NCBI GenBank assembly: GCA_003516955.1
Contig: DPBN01000300.1
Span: forward strand, 1-6,264
Source of the DNA: Armatimonadota bacterium
Lineage (GTDB): Bacteria > Armatimonadota > Fimbriimonadia > Fimbriimonadales > Fimbriimonadaceae
Length of the DNA: 6,264 nucleotides
Direction of reading: 5' to 3'
A model generated the notes under the pieces. The model saw only the letters and a list, made by a program, of their open reading frames with translations. It made no database searches and was not told where the DNA came from. Of the stretch, positions 1 to 4,938 are shown piece by piece. Position 1 is the first letter of the stretch. Each line of letters opens with the position of its first letter. The position numbers and the translations under genes were made by a program.

Positions 1-177
1 AGCGGTTGGAGAGGCGCCTCGGCGAATCCGTGCGAGGTACGCCACCGCGTACTCGGAACCGGCCGGGCCGGGGAGCCGGTCGCTGTGGTACACGGTGCAC
101 TCCAGGCAGTCCCGTTTGGCTGCCCGTCGCTCGGTCTCGATGGCGCGCAACAGCGAGAGAGCGTCCTGCCTGTCCAT
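1..177 (-). CDS. Unidentified last visible gene of the ubiquitin-like operon (partial, C-terminus beyond left edge)
   Basis: An open frame of 59 codons begins with ATG at 177-175 and reaches the window edge without a stop. Its start shares one base with the stop of the CARF-like gene (TGATG arrangement), the same tight coupling seen along the rest of the operon, and its codons are mostly G/C-ended, so it is probably a real gene. The visible protein begins MDRQDALSLLRAIETERRA, a likely amphipathic helix rich in Arg and Glu. A Cys-x2-Cys pair (CLEC) follows at residues 26-29, then a YHSDRLPGPAGSEYAVAYL stretch that looks like the start of a mixed alpha/beta domain. I do not recognise the family. 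By position it could be the effector or partner of the CARF-like protein, but that is inferred from context only. The ribosome-binding site is weak (GAGAAG), fitting re-initiation after the upstream stop. Confidence 0.6.
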   Translation of the reverse strand, partial: MDRQDALSLLRAIETERRAAKRDCLECTVYHSDRLPGPAGSEYAVAYLARIRRGASPTA

Positions 178-1160
178 CAGCGCTTCTCAGCAAGCCAGTC
201 CGCCAAGGCCTCGGCGACCTTCAGCGGTCCGCCTTTGGCTCCCCTGCCGCCGCCTTTGGCCAGCAGGGCGGCATCTCGGGCGGCGAGAGAGAACCCGCCA
301 GCCTCGTCCCGCTCGAGTTGCGCCAAAGCCGAGGCGACGATCGCTCCGGCCGCCTCCCCAAGGATCTTGCCGGCCCTGACGAGGCGCTTCCGTGCCGGAC
401 CGCCCTGACCTTGGAGCCAAAGGGCGAGCCCGCGGCAACACTCGGCCATGGCCTCATCCGAGGCCCGGCGAACGGACACCTCCGCCAGATCGCGGAAGGC
501 GGACTCTGCGGCGGCGAACGCGCCCGCCTTCAGAAGCTGCCGGGCCGTTTCCCGGCGCCTCAGGCCCCAGAAGGAGCCGGGGTCGGGCAGGGTGACGAGA
601 CGCGGGCTCCGATGCAGGAGCGGCTTTCCCTTAATCGGGCTGGAGAGCAGGTAGGACTGCAGGAACCCGAGGGCCGCGGCCACGGCCCCCAACGTTGCCA
701 CCGTGCTCTTGCGCCCGCTGGTGACGTCCACGGCCACCTGGCCGGCGGAGGGTCTTCCGCTCCAAGCCAGCTCCGACTCCACGATCTCCAGGATCACCCT
801 CGGATTGGGGTCGTCCTCGAACTCCCTCAGCGATGGATCCTCCAGCGGGACGGACTCGAGCAGGTCCTGAAGGCAGCGCTTCGAGCCTTCGGTGTACAGC
901 AGGACCGTGCGATCCGCCGGGTTGGCGAGGGTCGCGAGGATCGGGCTGTAGGGCTGCGTTCCGACCGGGATGAAGGAGAGCCTGCGCCGCGGCCGATCGG
1001 CGGCCTGCAGCCGCACCGAGAGACAGGCGAGGGGGAAGAACTCCCGGCTGTACAGGTCTGTGGCCTCAGGCTCGGACAGCTCGGAGATCCGGGCCTCGAG
1101 TCTCTGGAGCTCAGCCTGCAGGTCCTCGGGAGCCTCCACAGGGTTCGTGGCAAGCCTCAT
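177..1160 (-). CDS. CARF-like Rossmann-fold protein with helical C-terminal region (TIGR02710-like)
   Basis: A 327-residue protein. Residues 1-40 are a Glu-rich helical lead-in. Residues about 45-175 look like a CARF (CRISPR-associated Rossmann fold) domain: a hydrophobic strand ending in a VGTQP turn (66-70), a second strand VLLYTEGSK (86-94) of the 'll.T..s' type, and a core strand into DVTSGRKS (145-152) followed by a small-residue helix (ATLGAVAAALGF). This matches the D-x-T-[GS]-G-[RT]-K-[ST] signature of CARF proteins of the TIGR02710/Card1/Csm6 group, where it lines the cyclic-oligoadenylate pocket. Residues 200-327 are helical; the start (ETARQLLKAGAFAAAESAF) resembles a TPR-like 'A..l...g.y..A...f' hairpin seen after CARF domains. 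A Gly-rich linker (303-311) precedes a final helix. No HEPN, nuclease, protease or HTH effector motif is visible. The start overlaps the JAB stop (ATGA), favouring translational coupling. The CARF fold is well supported by motif; ligand binding is inferred, and a structural role is possible. Confidence 0.78.
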   Translation of the reverse strand: MRLATNPVEAPEDLQAELQRLEARISELSEPEATDLYSREFFPLACLSVRLQAADRPRRRLSFIPVGTQPYSPILATLANPADRTVLLYTEGSKRCLQDLLESVPLEDPSLREFEDDPNPRVILEIVESELAWSGRPSAGQVAVDVTSGRKSTVATLGAVAAALGFLQSYLLSSPIKGKPLLHRSPRLVTLPDPGSFWGLRRRETARQLLKAGAFAAAESAFRDLAEVSVRRASDEAMAECCRGLALWLQGQGGPARKRLVRAGKILGEAAGAIVASALAQLERDEAGGFSLAARDAALLAKGGGRGAKGGPLKVAEALADWLAEKR

Positions 1161-1945
1161 CGTCTCAACCTTAGTTCGCCGAACAGGCCGCGCTTCTCCT
1201 TCCTCGTTGGGACCCTGTTGCCTTCATCGTCGGTGCGGACCAGGGTCGCCGGTGACCCTCCTGGGCCGGTGAAGGCGCCGAAGCGGTTTCGCACCGGGTC
1301 GACGACCAGCGCGACCGACCACTCGTGCGGAAAGTGCGCCTGCTGGGTCCTGCGGTCGACGCCCGAGAGGAACACCCCCAAGTTGGGATGCGAGTGGTAC
1401 CACCCTACGACCGGATCCTCAACGGCTGCGCGGTTGGCGTCGGCCAGGATGCTGGACCACGCCTCGGTGCCGATCTCAAGCGAGGCGGCGCCGGACCTCG
1501 CCCCGTGGCCTGCTGCCGAGTGGGTGACCACCGTGACGAAGCAGTCGCGCTCGGGCACGTGGAACGCCTTGCCGAACAGAACCCCGCCCAGCTCGACGCT
1601 GGTGTCGGATCGAACGTGATCCAAGATCCGCTGGAAGACGGTCTCAGGGATCACGACTGCGCCGCTCTGGCCCAAGTCCGATGGTTCCAAGCCGAACTGC
1701 TCGCGAAGATTGCTCAGAGTGGCCGTGGAGCAGGGGTCGTGCGACTCATCCTCCAGAAACAGCACCGGCGCACTCGCCATCGGCTGAACTTGGGAGGGCT
1801 CGCTCGCCGAGGCGGCGGGTTGCCGAGGAGCCCGGCTTTTCGCCGGGCGATCGGACCGCAGCGACCTTGCGACGGCCCAGGCGGCCAGCACGCCCCATGC
1901 AGCCGCGCCCGCCCAGAGGGGCCACGTCTGCCTGGTGGTCTTCAT
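1157..1945 (-). CDS. Membrane-anchored JAB/JAMM metalloprotease (predicted deubiquitinase-like deconjugase)
   Basis: A 262-residue protein. Residues about 9-28 are a Trp/Ala/Leu-rich transmembrane segment. It is flanked by only two positive charges before and at least six in the next 14 residues, so the positive-inside rule places the enzyme domain in the cytoplasm. A low-complexity Pro/Ser/Ala linker (33-60) leads to a JAB domain from about 95 to 230. The zinc and catalytic residues of a JAMM metalloprotease are all present: Glu118 in ELGGVLFG, then HSHPNLGVFLSGVD with His184, His186, Ser194 and Asp197 (H-x-H-x7-S-x2-D). The domain ends with a strand around WSVALVVDP and a phenylalanine turn (FGAF). 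JAB proteins of this kind remove or trim ubiquitin-like modifiers; next to E1, E2 and a ubiquitin-like gene this role is very likely. I chose ATG at 1945, which makes an ATGA overlap with the E2 stop; an in-frame GTG at 1957 would add four residues. Confidence 0.93.
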   Translation of the reverse strand: MKTTRQTWPLWAGAAAWGVLAAWAVARSLRSDRPAKSRAPRQPAASASEPSQVQPMASAPVLFLEDESHDPCSTATLSNLREQFGLEPSDLGQSGAVVIPETVFQRILDHVRSDTSVELGGVLFGKAFHVPERDCFVTVVTHSAAGHGARSGAASLEIGTEAWSSILADANRAAVEDPVVGWYHSHPNLGVFLSGVDRRTQQAHFPHEWSVALVVDPVRNRFGAFTGPGGSPATLVRTDDEGNRVPTRKEKRGLFGELRLRR

Positions 1946-2463
1946 TGGTCCATCCACGTGATCGTGGGCTTGGCCGGTGCCTCCGAGGGCAAAAGGAGCG
2001 GCTCATCGAGGGGCGTTCGCACCTCGCCGCGCTGAAACCTCCGGAGGCAGGTCGTATCGGCGGGACTGAGAGGGTTCATGAGCGCCGGGTCCCAGCGGAT
2101 CACGTTGTACACCCTGGCCACGAATAGGTCGAGGAACTCGGAGACGGAGCGGGAGTACCCCATGCAGACCGCACCCGAGCTGAACACGTGCGGGTGCAGC
2201 AGAGGCGTGCGGAACACGACTTCGGCGGACACGCCCGCAGACGGATAGGCCGCAGGGAGGCGGATGATCGCCCGATGCTCGCTTCCGAAACGGGGGCCGC
2301 GGAGGTCCCAACCCACGATCCCGCGCACGCGGAACAGGATTTCGTAGGTATGGGGCGGGTGCCCTTGGGTCGACAGAATGGCCAGCCGAGCCGGGTTGGC
2401 GGCCACGAGCTGCCTCAGCCGCTGCTCGTCGTTCCTCAGGCGGGTGGTGCGCACGTCCGCCAT
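1942..2463 (-). CDS. E2 ubiquitin-conjugating enzyme-like (UBC fold) protein
   Basis: A 173-residue protein matching the layout of a UBC-fold E2. It has an N-terminal helix (RNDEQRLRQLVAA), the meander strands ending in IIRLPAAYPSAGVSAEVVF (about 66-84, equivalent to the 'P..YP..pP.v.F' segment of eukaryotic E2s), then TPLLHPHVFSSGAVCMG (86-102). The catalytic cysteine is Cys100, eight residues after the HPxV motif, the standard E2 spacing. The C-terminal WDPALMNPLSPADTTCLRRF (124-143) matches the 'dPLnp.aa..y' region that follows the E2 helix. The usual HPN tripeptide reads HPH (90-92), so the oxyanion-stabilising Asn is replaced by His, a change tolerated in various prokaryotic E2 relatives. 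E2 carries the activated modifier as a thioester and delivers it to the target. The gene starts four bases after the ubiquitin-like stop, with a poor ribosome-binding site, so its translation probably depends on the preceding gene. Confidence 0.92.
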   Translation of the reverse strand: MADVRTTRLRNDEQRLRQLVAANPARLAILSTQGHPPHTYEILFRVRGIVGWDLRGPRFGSEHRAIIRLPAAYPSAGVSAEVVFRTPLLHPHVFSSGAVCMGYSRSVSEFLDLFVARVYNVIRWDPALMNPLSPADTTCLRRFQRGEVRTPLDEPLLLPSEAPAKPTITWMDQ

Positions 2464-2467
2464 GGCT

Positions 2468-2761
2468 TCACGCGGCGACGTAGATCGGCACCAAGGTGAG
2501 CTGCGCGCCGTCTTGGATCTGCTGACCGATCGGGGCGTTGGGGTTCAGCTGGGTGCTGCGGGCCGTGTCCATCAGCGCGTACTTCGTGCCGTCGTTGGTG
2601 GACAGGTTCCAGCGGCTTCGGGCCTCGTCGATCAGCTGTGCGACGGGCAGGTTGGGGTCCACCTGCACCTTGGCGACATGGGTGCCGTCCATGGTCCGGA
2701 GCTGGATGTTCAGCCCTGTGGCGAGAGCATCGGTCGTGCTGGTTTGCGGCTTGTTCGTCAT
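2468..2761 (-). CDS. Ubiquitin-like beta-grasp modifier protein ending in Ala-Ala
   Basis: A 97-residue protein. After a short polar tail (1-16), residues 17-97 follow the ubiquitin fold: strand LNIQLRTMDG (17-26), strand THVAKVQVD (27-35), the central helix after a Pro (VAQLIDEARSRWNL, 40-53), strand TKYALMD (59-65), a 'l.p...i....i.dG' turn region (72-86), and the last strand LTLVPIYVAA (88-97). The final ten residues align without gaps to ubiquitin's LHLVLRLRGG, so the terminal Ala-Ala falls exactly where Gly-Gly lies, with no extra tail to trim. It lies between E1 and E2 genes and is the likely substrate of both. YukD-like ubiquitin-fold proteins are the closest general comparison. Lysines at 4, 31 and 60 could serve as chain sites, but that is conjecture. 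I chose ATG at 2761 because a good AGGTGA ribosome-binding site precedes it; an in-frame ATG at 2797 would add 12 residues. Confidence 0.9.
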   Translation of the reverse strand: MTNKPQTSTTDALATGLNIQLRTMDGTHVAKVQVDPNLPVAQLIDEARSRWNLSTNDGTKYALMDTARSTQLNPNAPIGQQIQDGAQLTLVPIYVAA

Positions 2762-2765
2762 GGTT

Positions 2766-2772
2766 CTCACCT
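2766..2772 (-). promoter_or_regulatory. Ribosome-binding site of the ubiquitin-like gene
   Basis: The minus strand reads AGGTGAG, matching the GGTGA part of the 16S anti-Shine-Dalgarno complement, with four bases between it and the ATG at 2761. It decides the 2761 start over the ATG at 2797. It also gives the modifier gene its own translation signal, in contrast to the genes after it. Confidence 0.7.
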
Positions 2773-2801
2773 GATTTCGTTCTTCTCGGACGCACATCGA
2801 T

Positions 2802-3953
2802 TCAGGACTCCAGCAAGGCCCAAACGCTGCGATTCGGGCCTGTCAGGAGCAACAGGGCGCGAGAAGGCACGCCCAAACGGCGCAAGGGGCGGAGAGCGTT
2901 TCGGTCGCCACGCCGGAGGACTGAGAATTCGGTGGCGGAGCGGGAGAACTCTCCGCAGAGGGAGCAGAAGCGCAGAGCGTCGTGCACCTTGGGCCTAGGC
3001 TTGGAGACGCGTAGCCGATGGCCGCAGCGGCCGCACGCCAGCGACTGCACGAACTCGAAACCGAGATGGAGCTCCTCCAAGTCAGGGCCACCGGCCTCGA
3101 GCACCTGCTCGGCGGTTGCGGAACGGGGATCGAGGTTCAGGCGCACGACCGGATTCGGGTCTCCGTGTTGGGGGCAGGCCGGATCCGCGGTCAGGTTCAG
3201 CACCAAGGTTCCGAGGGGGCGCAGCGTGTGGAGCAGCCGCTGGCCGGGCTGCAGTCCCGGCACAGCCCTTCCGTGGCGACGATGGATTTGGGCGATTGCC
3301 TCTTGGGTGGCCCATGCGCCCGCCAGGGAAGCCGTCACCGCGGTTGTGGGGATCTTGTTAGAGACGTCCGGCAGTCGGAACCCCGTGCAGCTGTACCTCC
3401 GGGATTCCACCAGCTCGTCCTCGCCGACGGTGCATTCGTAGCAGGGTCCGCTCTCTCCAAAGAGCGTCACCTCCGCGGCTGAAGACGAGATGGCCGTGTT
3501 GATCCAAGGACGGCCTACGGAGCGGCAGATGCGGTTGATGGCGAGCCTGGCGCGCACGCTGTCGAGGCAACCCACGATTGCGTCGGCGTCGACGAACCAC
3601 CCGTGCCCGAGATCCCACTCCATGTCTCCCACTACGGACAGGGCCTCCACGGCCGGGTTGAGGCGCCGCACCGCATCGGCGGCGGCCTGGGCCTTGGCCC
3701 GCCCGGCGTCCTTCGGAACGAACAGCACGGAGCGGGTGAGGTTGCTCATCTCGACCGTGTCGAAGTCCACGATCACCAGGCGCCCGATGCCGCTCAGCGC
3801 GAGGTTCTTGGCGACCTCGTTTCCCACGGCGCCGGCTCCCAGGACCAGCACGGTGGCGCGGGAGACGGCCTCCTGGTCCCACCAGTCGATGAGTTGCAGC
3901 CTTGCATAGCGCTCGGCGAAGCCGTGGTCGTAGCCCTCAGGGAGGCCCTTCAC
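2802..3953 (-). CDS. E1/ThiF-like activating enzyme for the ubiquitin-like modifier, with C-terminal zinc ribbon
   Basis: A 383-residue protein starting with GTG at 3953. Residues 25-225 are a ThiF/MoeB/E1 adenylation domain: the nucleotide loop VLVLGAGAVGNEVAKNL (35-51), the acidic strand IVDFDTVEMSNLTR (61-74) with the conserved D-x-D and N-L-x-R, and a substrate-pocket region IVGCLDSVRARLAINRIC (126-143). The CYEC pair (171-174), Cys189 in RRYSCTGF and PTTAVTASLAGAWATQEAI (202-220) match the stretch of ThiF/MoeB that ends in the conserved helix. Cys189 aligns with the ThiF cysteine that forms a covalent link to its partner, so it is the best candidate for an E1 catalytic Cys. The C-terminus carries a zinc ribbon, CGRC (307-310) and CSLC (330-333), plus a CPQH motif (260-263). 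The enzyme should adenylate the modifier's C-terminus and pass it to E2. Start choice: its GTGA overlaps the previous gene's TGA and a perfect AGGAGG lies seven bases upstream. The frame stays open another 151 codons upstream, but that overlaps the previous gene. Confidence 0.92.
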   Translation of the reverse strand: MKGLPEGYDHGFAERYARLQLIDWWDQEAVSRATVLVLGAGAVGNEVAKNLALSGIGRLVIVDFDTVEMSNLTRSVLFVPKDAGRAKAQAAADAVRRLNPAVEALSVVGDMEWDLGHGWFVDADAIVGCLDSVRARLAINRICRSVGRPWINTAISSSAAEVTLFGESGPCYECTVGEDELVESRRYSCTGFRLPDVSNKIPTTAVTASLAGAWATQEAIAQIHRRHGRAVPGLQPGQRLLHTLRPLGTLVLNLTADPACPQHGDPNPVVRLNLDPRSATAEQVLEAGGPDLEELHLGFEFVQSLACGRCGHRLRVSKPRPKVHDALRFCSLCGEFSRSATEFSVLRRGDRNALRPLRRLGVPSRALLLLTGPNRSVWALLES

Positions 3954-4735
3954 GAGGCCGCCTCCTGGTTGAGGAGCGTCCAGAGCGCCCTGTCGAGCAG
4001 GCGGGCGTTCTCGCGGGTTTCGGCACGGAGCTCCCCTGGATCCCTGTCCAGCAGCTCGCGGATGCGCATCGCGTAGGCCCTCCGAATCTCGTAGCCCGCC
4101 GCGCTTGCGGAGACACCCAGGAGTCTCCTGGCCTCGGAGCCCGTCATCGGCTGGTTGGTCGCCGATGTGCCGCCTGCAGAGGTCCGGCCGTTGCCACCGG
4201 TCATGGCGTCGATCGCGTGCTGCTCGTGCCAAGTGATCCGCCCGGTTCCTTGGGTCTGCTGCCCGGTCTGGGTCTGCGCCGGTCCAGAGGAAGGCGCGTG
4301 CCAACGGTAGCGGTTGAGGTTTCTGCAAACCTGGCAGCGCCCGTTGTGCTCTTCTTGGACGAAGCGGTAGGAGTCGGGGGAGTAGCGGGCACCGCAGGCC
4401 GTGCACTCCACATAGGAGGTCCAGGGCTCGATCGCTTCGCCGGTCAAGGGATCGGTCTTGGTCGCGCTGGAGGACTCGTTGATGATCCGCACCTGCGACG
4501 AGCCTGCCTTGGCGGCAGACCCTGCGCTGGAGGATCTGGACGTGGGTCGAGGTCTTGACATCGGGTCACCAGCGGAGTACGACTGGCCTGAGGCGGGTGG
4601 CTCCATCAGCCAGTTCCTCACCTGCATCACCAGCACCAGGATCAGGGGAATCCAGAGGATCGGGAACGAGAATGCGGCGAGGATGTACAGCACGAGGCAG
4701 CATCCGCATCCGCTCTGATCGCTGCTTTGGCCCAT
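3950..4735 (-). CDS. Membrane-anchored zinc-finger protein with degenerate J-like domain (candidate E3-like adaptor), first gene of the operon
   Basis: A 261-residue protein. It begins with a short uncharged lead containing a CGCC cluster (10-13) and a transmembrane segment at about 13-38. Positive charges lie after the segment, placing the rest in the cytoplasm. A Ser/Pro/Gly-rich linker (45-90) follows. A zinc-binding treble-clef or ribbon-like unit has CTAC (111-114) and CQVC (134-137), with His130 as a possible extra ligand. A Gln/Thr/Gly-rich linker (150-195) follows. The C-terminus (198-257) resembles a J-domain: SEARRLLGVSASAAGYEIRR, then AYAMRIREL and a closing helix ending LDRALWTLLNQ. 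The HPD tripeptide that activates Hsp70 is replaced by LLD, so it is unlikely to be a working co-chaperone. Family knowledge: bacterial ubiquitin-like operons often include a RING or related zinc protein, which makes an E3-like role plausible, but only four clear zinc ligands are visible rather than the eight of a RING. The gene has a good ribosome-binding site and overlaps the E1 gene by four bases. Confidence 0.82.
   Translation of the reverse strand: MGQSSDQSGCGCCLVLYILAAFSFPILWIPLILVLVMQVRNWLMEPPASGQSYSAGDPMSRPRPTSRSSSAGSAAKAGSSQVRIINESSSATKTDPLTGEAIEPWTSYVECTACGARYSPDSYRFVQEEHNGRCQVCRNLNRYRWHAPSSGPAQTQTGQQTQGTGRITWHEQHAIDAMTGGNGRTSAGGTSATNQPMTGSEARRLLGVSASAAGYEIRRAYAMRIRELLDRDPGELRAETRENARLLDRALWTLLNQEAAS
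3961..3966 (-). promoter_or_regulatory. Ribosome-binding site fixing the GTG start of the E1-like gene
   Basis: The minus strand reads AGGAGG, a perfect Shine-Dalgarno core, seven bases before the GTG at 3953-3951. It lies inside the end of the preceding gene. It rules out the far-upstream starts that the open frame would otherwise allow. Confidence 0.85.
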
Positions 4736-4938
4736 CGATCGATCCCCTTACCATCATCATCCATCAGAAACCTGCGTCCTGGCAGGATGTTCTGCGTTCC
4801 CCTTCTCGCGAGAGGCACGCCTTCGACCGCGACCTCGGGGGTCGCCGGTTGCAGAAGCAGGACGACGGCCCAGCGTTGAGCGCTACGGATGGCCTCCGCT
4901 TGGAGGAGAGGGACGGTTAGCTTGCACGCGGCGCGAGC
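4736..4938. other. Intergenic region upstream of the ubiquitin-like operon, with several small inverted repeats
   Basis: This 203-base gap separates the esterase stop from the first operon gene, both read on the minus strand, and is the likely site of the operon's own promoter. It contains a perfect 10-base palindrome TCTCGCGAGA (4804-4813), a six-base-pair stem GCGACC/GGTCGC with a five-base loop (4829-4845), a CCTCC/GGAGG stem with a four-base loop (4893-4906), and an AGCG/CGCT pair (4872-4884). None is followed by a T-run on the minus strand, so none is a clear intrinsic terminator. No convincing -35/-10 pair was found. No open frame here looks coding. Confidence 0.5.
4744..4750 (-). promoter_or_regulatory. 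Ribosome-binding site of the first operon gene
   Basis: The minus strand reads TAAGGGG, close to the consensus, with eight bases before the ATG at 4735. It supports that start. It abuts an ATCGATCGAT palindrome (4734-4743) that covers part of the start codon. Confidence 0.6.

Noticed and set aside
6..1619. A 537-codon plus-strand open frame opposite the CARF-like and JAB genes.
   Set aside because: The translation is Arg/Gly/Pro-rich with no recognisable fold, while the opposite strand encodes clear CARF and JAMM motifs. Long antisense frames are expected in GC-rich DNA.
3954..4406. Upstream extension of the E1-like protein by 151 codons in the same frame.
   Set aside because: It overlaps the zinc/J-like gene in another frame, has low-complexity Arg/Pro composition, and a perfect AGGAGG plus GTGA overlap fixes the start at 3953.
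3902..4558. A plus-strand open frame opposite the zinc/J-like gene.
   Set aside because: It is Gly/Arg-rich without motifs, and the minus-strand gene has a transmembrane segment, zinc ligands, a ribosome-binding site and coupling to E1.
4752..4765. Short CAT/ATG microrepeat before the first operon gene.
   Set aside because: Only three or four units with one interruption; too short to call a functional repeat.
4893..4906. CCTCC/GGAGG stem downstream of the esterase as an intrinsic terminator.
   Set aside because: The stem is only five base pairs and no T-run follows on the minus strand.
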